From: Syngnathus acus
Lineage: Eukaryota; Chordata; Actinopteri; Syngnathiformes; Syngnathidae
Assembly: GCF_901709675.1 (NCBI RefSeq)
Contig: NC_051095.1
Span: 4,277,956 to 4,341,955 of the forward strand
Length of the DNA stretch: 64,000 bases
Reading direction: 5' to 3'
The notes under the pieces are model-generated. The model saw only the letters and a program-made list of their open reading frames with translations, had not been told where the DNA came from and ran no database searches. Shown here in pieces: positions 1 through 10,800 of the stretch; positions within the stretch are counted from its first letter, which is position 1, and the number at the start of each line of letters is the position of its first letter. The translations under genes and the position numbers were made by a program.

Positions 1-685
1 GACTTTGCGGATGGCTAATGCTATTGCGATAGCTGCTATACGTACCAGGCTATTTCATGTCAAAATAGGCTGCTCTGTTAATGTTTCGAGTAAATCTACG
101 GATCGATATGGAAGGGAAACATAGGTAAGTAGTACCAATGCGTTGGATCGAACTTTAGTCAGTTCCGATCATTTTATAGGAGATCGTTTGAGAAACGCGA
201 TTGTTTACACTTTGCTGAGGCTCATGGGAGATTGCGAGGTGAGGCTCGTGAGACTTTGCGGATGGCTAATGCTATTGCGATAGCTGCTATACGTACCAGG
301 CTATTTCATGTCAAAATAGGCTGCTCTGTTAATGTTTCGAGTAAATCTACGGATCGATATGGAAGGGAAACATAGGTAAGTAGTACCAATGCGTTGGATC
401 GAACTTTAGTCAGTTCCGATCATTTTATAGGAGATCGTTTGAGAAACGCGATTGTTTACACTTCGCTGAGGCTCGTGAGACTTTGCGGATGGCTAATGCT
501 ATTGCGATAGCTGCTATACGTACCAGGCTATTTCATGTCAAAATAGGCTGCTCTGTTAATGTTTCGAGTAAATCTACGGATCGATATGGAAGGGAAACAT
601 AGGTAAGTAGTACCAATGCGTTAGATCGAACTTTAGTCAGTTCTGATCATTTTATAGGAGATCGTTTGAGAAACGCGATTGTTTA
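1..685. repeat. Satellite-like tandem array, about 227-bp unit, three copies
   Basis: Three head-to-tail copies start at 1, 252 and 479, each opening with GACTTTGCGGATGGCTAATG. The spacings are 251 and 227 bp. Copy 1 is longer because of a local 24-bp expansion of the GAGGCTC-rich junction (about 222-251). Copies are nearly identical: copy 3 differs from copy 2 at only a couple of sites (for example GCGTTAGATCG for GCGTTGGATCG) and breaks off near 685. The array probably continues left of the window. No open reading frame of note and no RNA gene is recognised in the unit. Confidence 0.95.
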
Positions 686-769
686 TAGAGGGCTCGTTGG
701 TTATTGGCTAGTGGATGCATACCGCAACCCTAGTCAACCTCAGTTTGATGCAGTATAGCTTCTATTTTA

Positions 770-877
770 TGCGCCTTATAAGCCGGTGCGCCTTATATAT
801 GGACAAAGTTTTAAAATGGGCCGTTCATTGAAGGTGCGCCTTATAACCCGGTGCGCCTTTTAGGGCGGAAAATACGG
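770..877. repeat. Clustered GTGCGCCTTATA repeat, probable DNA-transposon end
   Basis: The motif GTGCGCCTTATA or a close variant occurs four times, near 770, 786, 834 and 851, and the block ends in GGAAAATACGGTA. I recall similar repeats as terminal parts of non-autonomous DNA transposons in fishes and other animals, but cannot name the family from sequence alone. It lies just downstream of the adamtsl1 3' end. Confidence 0.6.
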
Positions 878-915
878 TACGTCAAATACGACCAGGCAAC
901 ATCAATTCCAACCAT

Positions 916-925
916 TTTATTTATT
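916..925 (-). terminator. Candidate adamtsl1 polyadenylation signals
   Basis: Two overlapping AATAAA hexamers read on the minus strand (TTTATT at 916-921 and 920-925 on the plus strand). They lie about 780 nt past the adamtsl1 stop codon and are the first clear hexamers I noticed downstream. The interval 926-1696 would then be the 3' UTR: it is AT-rich and has no other recognisable feature. Without transcript data this is a plausible but unproven site. Confidence 0.4.
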
Positions 926-1696
926 TACAAAACTGTACACACAGACACGTATGGAAATAAATAAGACAAAATACATATCTACACAACTGAAGCATATACT
1001 TGATATGTTGATGACGGTTTCTTCTCATAAAATCAAACAATTGCATCTCAACAAAATACCAACATGTTGCACTCAAATCCAAAAGTGCCAATCCGGTGAA
1101 TAAATAATCAATCAAAAATGTATGTTGGAACGAAAAAACAAGAATTCAAAAAGAAACATTACTGATGCTTCAAAATTGCTGTTTTTCCAGCATTGTGCTT
1201 TCTTGTCACCTGGGAGCCAAAAGGAAGAATTAAAAGTTGGCGACAACATGTGGGCATGTCACGACTAAATGTGCAAAAGCATAAAAAAAGTGGTTAAACT
1301 AGACATATACTGTAGATAAATACCTTTTAAAAAATACAAAGCAAAATATATAAATGTAACGTAAAAAACATCAACAAGTCATGTTTTTAACAAAGACTTT
1401 TGTTGAGTTTCGAGTGCAAAATATTTCTTTTTCCTGTTTCCTCCCATTGTGTGTTTGCTTCAGTCATGAGTGCAACATTCAGTTCAAACTCCCATCCAAT
1501 TCAATTTGTCAATTCAAATATCAGATTGGAGGTTTTTTTTTGGCATACCCAAAATGCTTTGGAAATTGTGTTTCAAATCCTTTCCAGTGGTTCTCACATC
1601 ACGTCACATCTGAAAACATCCATCGTACGACATGTCCCTCCGTTCATCAATGCCTGCAGCGGCAGGTCTTTGATGGCATCCGACGTGCCCCGCCCA

Positions 1697-1809
1697 TCAG
1701 GTGTTGAGACACGAGTGACAGCAGCGACTTTTAAACTGTGGAAGTGTGCACAACTCCAACTGCCGCACCTTCTCGCAGTACCGGGTGCTGTCGCGGCACT
1801 CTCCGGCGG
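1697..1809 (-). CDS. adamtsl1: adamtsl1 exon 24: PLAC domain and stop
   Basis: Encodes the C-terminal PLAC (protease and lacunin) module: CRDSTRYCEK, then a spaced cysteine, then QFKSRCCHSC, ending two residues after a final asparagine with TGA at 1699-1697. The six-cysteine spacing is typical of the family. Two acceptors nine bases apart (after 1810 or after 1801) are both in frame and would change three residues; the upstream AG follows the only good pyrimidine/branch context, so 1809 is preferred. Confidence 0.88.
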
Positions 1810-4800
1810 CTACGGTTAGCAAAGCGCCAGCGACCGTCGTGTTAAATATTTCTAGAGTGCAACCTCGGACATTTGCTGCGTGACGTTCGAACGGCTCACC
1901 TCTGCCGCAGGACACCGTATTGCAGCGCTGCCAGCTGGCGGGACGAGGCCTCCGCGAGCAGCTCCCGCCGGGTCGCCTCGTGCACGCCACCCGGCGCGAC
2001 TGGAAGCCGTGTCGGCCGCAGGTGGCCGTGCACTGCGCCCACGGGCCGACTCGCCAGCGCGGAGCGCAAGCGTCCGCCGAGCAGTTCCTCGTGGAGCTCG
2101 GCCTTGGAAGAGGTAACGCATCGGAGTCACAAAGCCGATACCCGGCGGAGGGAACGTTTGTTTGGGACGGCAATTTTTACCGTCTGAGTCCGCCGCATAT
2201 CCTGGAAGGGACTTTGGTGCCATTTGTGTCTAGGCAGAAAACATCGCGGTGCTGTGCAGCCAAACTTGGACCCAGGCATTGACCACTGCACTGAAACATT
2301 CAAAAAGAACAAAAAGTTATGACACAAAGAGGTTCAGAATGCTAATTAACCCTGCTTGCCTGTGAAATTTAGGTTTGTAAGCCACTGTAATGACTTCCAG
2401 ATACCACTAGATGGCGGTGTTGGGTCACTTTTGATTTTTAAGATTAGGCGGGAAATTTCAGATTGTCACATCAATTATTTACACAAAAAAGCCAAATGCT
2501 GCCACGTTGGAAGTTGACATGCAGAGAATATTTACGGCATAAACACAGTATATTCAAAAGTATGTGTCGCGATTGTGAGAAACACTGATGCAGTTTATGT
2601 CATGAAAGGCGAACGCCATATTTGAGTCGTGAGTCAGCGTTGGCATTGGCGCCAACAAGGTCAAAAAGCGAGGCCTCCTTAATGTTTCCATGACTTGTTA
2701 AGATGATTGGCTACAAGGAGCGGGCTTACCAATCCCCAGTTGCTCGTAGCCCAAGCGACGCAGGGCAAAACGTTGCACGTCCTGCTGTCGGAGGGTTTCC
2801 GCCCCGCGCCGAAGCAGCGCCGCTGCTCCACCTCCGTCGAGCCGCCCTCGGGGCCGTCCACGCAGCGCACTCGTCTGGTCTGGGACCCGCCGCCGCAGCT
2901 GGCTGAGCACGCCGCCCAAGGGTCCGCGCGCCAACGACTTGAAGGGAGTTTTGTGAGATTTGAAAATGGATGACTAAAAATGTGCATTGCAGCCGCCAAC
3001 CTGTGGGCAGCTGACTGGATGCTGCTGTTGCTCCTATCAGGGCAAAAGGAGCCATCAGCTTGGACGCAGTTTCTTCCTCCGCTTCCTGATAATACAGTGG
3101 ATGGGAATTAAAGGAGGGGGAAAAAAAACAATAAAAACCAAAATAACTTGTCCTTTGACAGCCCCTTTTATTCTTTGGCCCTCAGAGCGTAGCGGCTTAT
3201 CGTCTTTGAAACGTTCCCCCCCGAGCCTTCTAATTGTTGTCGTATGGGCGAGAAAAGCAGCGGTGCAGTCCGCCTCTTTGATTGCAATCCAGAGAGGTTG
3301 CAAGCGGCGACGCTTTGAGGGGAGGTGGGACGGACGGCGCGGCTCTCAGGGGACTTCTGCTGATGGCACGCAGCACGCATTCTCCACCACTGACTCAGCC
3401 AGGCAAACCACGGCTTCGCGACCCAGTTTGAAAACATTTGCGGTGGCCGAGCGCATGAATGTGACTTCCCAGAAACAGCAAGTTTTCAACCCAAAAAAGT
3501 AGACACATCTTTAAAAACGGAACGCATCTCTTTGTTGCTTTAGGAGGAAAAAATCCAGACCCAGAAAGTAAAAATCCTGCCATAGTTTGGCTTCGCACGG
3601 ATTTCGGTTTTGCGGGTCCGGGATACGGTTCTCACCTGTAATCTGCAACCAAGACGAGCGTGAGGAGGACCCGAGCCGGTTTCTGGCGGTGCAGGTGTAC
3701 AGACCCTCGTCGCCCAGGTTCGGATAGCGGATCCTCAGCGAGCCGCCGGGCAACAAGTCTATTCTGCCGGTGCCAAGACAAGATGGCCGCTCAGTTAAAT
3801 CGTAATCTTGTTTGCAGTTCACGAGTCGTGCGGTCATACCTGCGATCGGAACGCAACAGTTTTCCATTTTTGGTCCAGGTTAGGGATGGTTCCGGGTAAC
3901 CGAGAGTCTCACATCTGATCTCCAAACTGACATACGGTTTCCGCAGCAAAATCGGCCGCCCGACATTGACGCTCGCGTCCGAAGACGATCCCGCTCTGAC
4001 TTTCCAGGGGCTCTGGATGATCACCGGGCTTCTGTACCTGCTCGGCTGGCTTTTTGCGTTTGATTCCATTTCTGGATGTTGACGAGTTGACTCATTGGTC
4101 TCGTGGTGGGAAACGGACAGCTCGTCGACTAACTGAGCGACGGCTCGCTCGCCTTGCTTTCCTCCGAGGCTGCCGAGCTCATCCAGCCTCCGACTATCGA
4201 GAACGATGACATCGGGGATATCGAGAAGATCTCGCCTGTCTTCCGAGGTGGTCTTGTTCTTCTCAACCTTGAGCTGGAGCAAGCGCTCAACAATGTCGTC
4301 ATACCCATCGGGCGACACTGAGGGCTCCTGTGCCCGCGTCGCTTCCGGTCTACGCAACTTGTGCGTGGCCCCAATGACCCGTAGGACCAAATGTTCTTTA
4401 ACTCGGCCCGCCACGCAGGTGTACGTCCCGGCATCAGACGGGCCGACCTGCTGGATCTTTACTAACCCCAGAGGTGTCGCCAGGGGCTTCCCTTCTTTCA
4501 ACCATTGGATATTTGCTTTGCGGATATGGCGGGCTGGACAGCGAAGGACCACAGTTGTCCAGGGGAGAAGATAGGCGGTGCCGCCAGCCATCAAATGGAC
4601 CCTTTTACTCCTCCTCCACTGAACATAAACATTCCTCCGAGCCAGGATGGTAGGCTCCGTTTTCAGCGAATCTGTGACAAAAAGTTGCACTGCTTCGGTT
4701 ATGCTCGTTACAATTTGTGAGTACGAGGGTGTCTTACTCTTGCAGAGTCTAAGAGAGCACGGTCGGATCCTGGTGGGCCGTCCAAGAGCGGAGCAATTGT

Positions 4801-7800
4801 TTGGATCGACCGTGTGATACTGTCCGTCCTCGCCTTGCTTCATGCACACTGCCTCCAGTCTTTGCATCCCATTTCCGCAAGTCGCCGAACACTGAAAAAA
4901 AAATTAAAAAAGAAAGTTATCATAACTTTAATTAAGTTAGTGTGATGGATCGGATCAAGGCTACCTGGGACCAGCTGGTGACCCACTGGGGCGGGCAGCG
5001 CTGCTCTGTGCTACAAAGCCGCTGGCTGGCCGGCACCTTGGCGGGACAAAAGGAGTCTGGCAACTCCAGGAAGCTTCCGTCTGCCAAGCGCTGTTTGCAC
5101 ACCACCCGTCTCTTCTCGACTCCATTCCCGCAACGACTGGAGCACTAAAAGCAACAAAGAAACAATCATCATGGTCTTGGGAAGGATCACTTCTTCATTT
5201 GTCTTTGTACCTTCCCCCATTCCTGCGTCTCCCACGCGGGGGGGCAGTCGAAGCGGTTGCAAGCCTGGATGGGGTTTGGTTTTGGATCGTGGCAGTTTTC
5301 ATTTGGCAGAACCTCCGTGCTGTTGCTCCCCACGGACGGACGGCGAGCGCACGCTACGGTGCGGGACATCAGGCCGACCCCACAGGAAGCGGAGCATTGG
5401 CTCCACCCCCCTGCTTCCCACCTGTAAAGAGCATTACAACCAAGAATGTGAAGCACTTGCGATTTTTCTCACCCACACGCTGCGAGTTTGATGAACTAAT
5501 CCTTCTCCCACTTCATGAATCCAGCCTACTTTAAACATTTTCATTTCCAAATGATTCATATTCACTCCGAGGCCCCCGAGGCCGTTTCTCTTCACGAGGG
5601 GGGGGGGGACTATCCAAAGAGCGCAGCTTCACGTGGAAGCGCTCGGAGGCCTCGGGGAGAGCACGCAAGGCCAAAGGAAACACGTGCGATGCAACGTTTG
5701 TTGTGCTTGAAAACAAGACTCGAGGCCTGCAAAAACAAGTTTTCAGCCTCCGCCATTGAAAGCGTGACGTTGCGAAAAAGTCATTCATTACATGTGCTCC
5801 TGAAAATATTCCAAAGCATGGCGGCGAGGATTTTACCTGGGGGGGCAAGGCTGCATTTGACAATCCAGGAGGAGCGGCGGGGGCCTGCGGGCGCTCACGC
5901 ACAAACTCTGGTTTGCCGACGCCATCTTGGTCTGCTTGTTCAGGCAGATGACCACGGCTTCCTGCACACCTGAGATTCAAACGCCGCCGAGCGTGAACGG
6001 CGGTAGAAAAATGAGACGGGGATCACCGGGTGAGTTTCTTACCGCCTCCGCAACTCTTGGAACACTCGGTGAAGCCGTCGTATTCCCATTCGTGAAGCTC
6101 CTCTCCCTCGAGGTTCTCCTCCTCCGAGCCCTCCTCCTCCTCCTGCTGCTCATCGTTGCCTTCTGACATGTGGCAGGGAATCCGGTGGCAGGCTTGACTC
6201 AGCGCAGGTTTGATGCCTTTGCATTCTTCGTCGGGGAGGTCGGCCACGGTCTGAGAGAAGGAGAGCAAGACTCGGCACTTGACTGTGCGCCGCTGAGTCC
6301 CGGTGCCGCACGTTCTGCTGCAAGGCTGCCAAGCGCCGGGGATGAAGCTGCGAATGGGACACGAGCGTCAGACAAGTTAGTGGCCGCATTTATATATCGT
6401 TTTTATTTCAATTTGATTTTTGGTTTTTGTTATATTCACTGAATTTGTTTTCAGAGGAGGTTTTATTATTTATTTATATATTTTTGTTCTGTTTTTGTTT
6501 TAAAAATAGTTTTGTTACATTATGGAGCATTTGAGCAGACGCATATTAAAACAGAAATAAATACATTGAAAATGAACACAGAACGCTCATGTATAATATT
6601 AATTAAAAAGTAATTTTTTAAGGACATTTACTTTAAGTTTAGTAACATTTAGTTTCAGCTAGTTTTCTTTATAAAATTTTTTTGTTTTCTTTCATTATCA
6701 TAGATGTTTTTCATTTTTAATCTTTTTGTTGACGATAATAACCTCGCTTGACCTTCTCGAGTCGCTTGCCAAGGAGTCAAAAATACAGCAGTACCTTTTT
6801 TTTTTTCTTTAGCATTTTTTTTCTTTAGTTTTTCCCCCCCCCCAGACACACGTTTCATATCAATCCAACTTCCTGAGGAATGCTAATTAAACAAAAAAAA
6901 AAAAGTGTCAGCTCGAATTAACAGATCACAGAAAGGATTTTCGGTTCGAGTCAAAAACGCTTTCAAGGTCGTGCGTGATGACTAAAAGCCGTTTGCTCCA
7001 GCTCATTAACACAAGATGGATGAACACGTCTGAATCATCTCGTCGCGCAGTCATGCTAGCTCCTTCGCGATGCGTTTAGCCTTAACAAAGAAAAGACATC
7101 CAGCAAAAGATGTTTGTGAGTTAGCGTGCTGTCTTCCGTGAGACAGATGTTTGCAATCAGCGCCAAAGGCCCTTCCTAATCTCATCAATTACATTTCCGA
7201 CAGTGGAAATATTTCATTGAGTCTTTTCTTTTTTTTTTTGTCTTTTTGGGTAAATTCAATCCAGGGTTAGCTAGTCTTTGTAATTTTCTCCCATATGGTT
7301 AGCAGATACGCTATTAGTGTTGGCGTGTGACCGAGGCTATATTACACGCATATATTTGCGGCGGGAAAAAGGCGCTTCTCCGTCCTCCGTCGCAGCTTTC
7401 TCACTTCAGAGATGAGTCAAAGTCGCAGATGTTTCAAAACTGGCGAACACGCTCGCTAATGCGAGTCACGCATCGCGCCGGGCCGCGCTCCAAAAGTCTT
7501 TGGAGGATAGCCGGCCTTTATTAGTCGATCGATACGCACGACAAAAACATCTGTAACATCTGCCGGTGTGCTGGAGCAACACGGGCCGCCGGACGTTTTT
7601 TCTCTCCCTCCCCTGTTGCTTTCAACTCGGCTTTTGTTACCTTACGTGACCCCGTACATCACATTTACGAGCGGGATCTGACATCGCAGGTGCTCGGCGG
7701 AGGAAAGGAAGCGTGAAACATCGACCTTGGGAGAAAGCGAACAATGAGCAAATCTCGCTTGGGCTCGACCCAATCTAGTTAAAGTGTGAATTGAGTTTAT

Positions 7801-10800
7801 CCTCGCTGTTCTTTCACGCTGCTCGATTTATAAGACACATGACATATTTGGAGCCCGACGCCAAACAGCGCATGCTGTGTTTTGACAGGTGCGGACGACA
7901 GGTGCACGCTGGAAACTGCCGGCGGCTCTCGCGACCGCAATCCCGTCGAGGTCCGGGGAAAGCTGTCAGCGCCGAGTCTTATTTGGACCGCGGGCTCAGG
8001 AACTCACTTTGGCTCCTCGGTCACAAGCGTCTCCTCGTGCAGCTCGATGGCCTGCTTATGCCACAGCGGTTTGGCCTCCACCGGGAGTGTATCTGAAGGA
8101 AGGGGGGGAAAAAAAAAAAAGTCAGGCCGGGTTGCTAAACGGTTTTCCTTGCATGATTTCCAAACGCACCGATGGCTTTGTAGCAAGGCACAGTGACCAG
8201 GCACTCCTCCTTAATGTGGGGCTTGGTGGTGGGGTCGCAGCCTCCTGCGTGGAGCCCTCGGTGATCCATGCAGAGCACCACCCGGTAGCGCAGACCCTGA
8301 CCGCATGTCACAGTGCACTGAAGAAGCGAGGGGGGGGGGGGGGGCAGTTAATACCATTCACCTCGCATATATTCAGAGATAAATCTGTGTTAGTTGGCTA
8401 GCCCTCGTCCTGTTCTAAATGTCTTGGCCTTTGACTCGAGGGGAGAGGGGGGGGACGGACGGTCCAAAAATCCCCCACTGGTGTCTGAACAGGAGTGAAC
8501 TTTGTGTGTTCTCTGCCAAACCAAGGATTTAAAAAAAAAAATGCAAGTTCCGGGAAGAATGTGCAAGGTAAACTGCATCCAAGTTTTTTCTTTTTCTTTG
8601 CCTCTTTGTATGGCGGCCATTGAAGAGGAATTAATGGAGTCTGTTGCAACAACAAGTATTCACTATTTAGGAGGAATTTCAAATGCACTACAACCTTCAC
8701 AGGTGAATTTCCATGAAATATAAAAATGCATTTGAACTTACAGGTGACCACTCCTGGGCCATCCAGGTGGGACACTCAAAGGTGTTGCAGGGTTGCAAGA
8801 CGGCCATCTTAGGGGCGTAAAGGCACTTCCACTCGTCAGTGGCGCTGACGATCCCCTGCAGGTCTTCCTCCACGCAGGAAACCGAGCGACTTTGGGTGCC
8901 CCCGTTGCAGGAAGCGGAGCAGGCCGTCCAAGGGCCGCTCTCCCATCTTACGAGACAAGGTCCCAAAGGTTGAAACAGGTCCTGGACCTCGTGGATTTCT
9001 TTAAGGACTTTACGTACCGAGGCAGGGGGTGGTAGAGGTCATACGGCATGATCTGCTTGTAGCCATCGCTAAAAAGACAAAAGATGTCCAATCAAATTTC
9101 GATCCTGTGCCTTCAAAAAAGCAAATAAGAACGCAACCTGGCCAAGCAGGGCTCCAAGTTGCACTCCTGCAGTTTGGGTTTGGGCTTGCTGTTCTCCGGG
9201 TAATAATGGCAGTATTGGTCCGCCACCACTCGCCCGCCACGCAGGTCGAAGCACTCTGCGGACGTCAGCTGGTACCCTGAGTCGAGGAAAGTAGAACTCG
9301 TTCACTACCAATGACGGCTATAGACGTCAAATATTTATGTCTTTATTGGGATGTCAGTCAATCTTATGAGATCACAACTTACCGCCACCACAAGTGACAG
9401 AGCAAGGGAAGAAGTCAGTTTCCCTCCAGCGGTGGACGATGGGCTGGTAGAATATGTACTGGGTGACGCTGTCTGGTCCACTTGCAAACTGGACCTGACG
9501 GAAGAACACGGTTCTAATTCCATACGTGTCTGTGTAGGCTGGATAAGGTTTTGACTCCACGCTTACTTGGATGGTGAAATCAGCCCCGAGCGGCCCGGGA
9601 ATCCGGAGGACTTCCTTATCGGAGAGTTTCTGGTAGTCCAAGGTGGTGTTTTCCAGTTGGTACTGGCCTGATTTATCCAAGATAAGTTGACCTTTCACCC
9701 CTTGCAGAGTTTTACTCTCCACATCTACAAAAAAAAAAAAAAAAAAGGGAACAGAGGAGAAATAAGGCTTTGATTCGCACTACAATTGTCACAGTCTTGC
9801 ATTCGGCGGACATTTTGCATCCTTGGCGAGCGGCTTTCTCTTCACGAGCCAACCGTGACCACATTTCAAACAAACAGGCACGAAATGTGCTTGAAGTCGC
9901 TCCCTTGGACGTGCTGCGGCTAAGCTCTTCGAGTTTTTGACCTCACTTCAACCCTGACCCAAGACGGCAACGTGGATTTCCAAGGACATTAAGGGCAACG
10001 AAAACATCGGCGAGCACGGGAAGGAGCGCTAACCGACAACAGTCAACACATGGTTCCGATTTGCATGCCAAAAGGAGAATGAAAAAGCCCGCCATTGAGA
10101 AAAAGGGGGCTTGGGAAAGAAAGTTCACGTGAAAGGAAAACATACAGAAGGTTAAACGCACGATTAGCGACTGATTTAATTTGTCTGCTGTTGACAGTTG
10201 ATGGAAGCATCTGCTGCTGGCTCCAAAAGCTTTTTTTTTTTTTGGCACCGGATTAAAACATGTCTTTAAGGATATAAGAAATGCATTTGAGGCTATCAGG
10301 TACAAGTTTGATATCTGGCTGATTTGGATGGAAGAGCACCCTGGACCTACCAGGACTTACACAAGTGATCCGGGCCTTTTAGGATCAGACGTACTTGTCG
10401 ACTCTTGAAGGGGATGACGACGACCGTGTCCTCCGCTTCACAAGAAGATGGAGGAGGGGGGGAGCACAAGATGTATGTTAATGAAGTCATTTAACCGATG
10501 TAACGACCAAATCTCGGCATTGGACGTACTTTTTCCAGAGGCATGCTGGGATTTGTAGTGCCCTCGCATCAGCCTGCACGAGGAGCCGTCGCCATTGCAG
10601 ACGCCGCAGTTGTCCTCTTTGGCCGCGCTCCCCAACTCTAAATCGCAGCCGACAATCTAAATAAAACACAGCGGTGACGGGATGTTGTGATTTCCGAGGA
10701 ACGTTGATCATTCGAGTGTATTTACACAGATTAACACCATTACTTATGAATAAGAACATAATTAGCTCATTTTCCGCCAGCCCAGTCAAACTGAATCGTT

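Noticed and set aside
1852-2327. Several overlapping open frames on both strands over the C-terminal TSR exons
   Set aside because: Shadows of GC-rich coding exons; only the frame with TSR/PLAC cysteines is real.
3055-3437. Open frames between exons 19 and 20 as the missing Ig exon
   Set aside because: No Cys/Trp/YxC pattern of an Ig fold and no phase-compatible splice pair.
9372-9722. Reading 9372-9722 as one uninterrupted exon
   Set aside because: The open frame continues through, but a perfect GTAAG...CAG 72-nt intron lies inside and its removal restores the family length.
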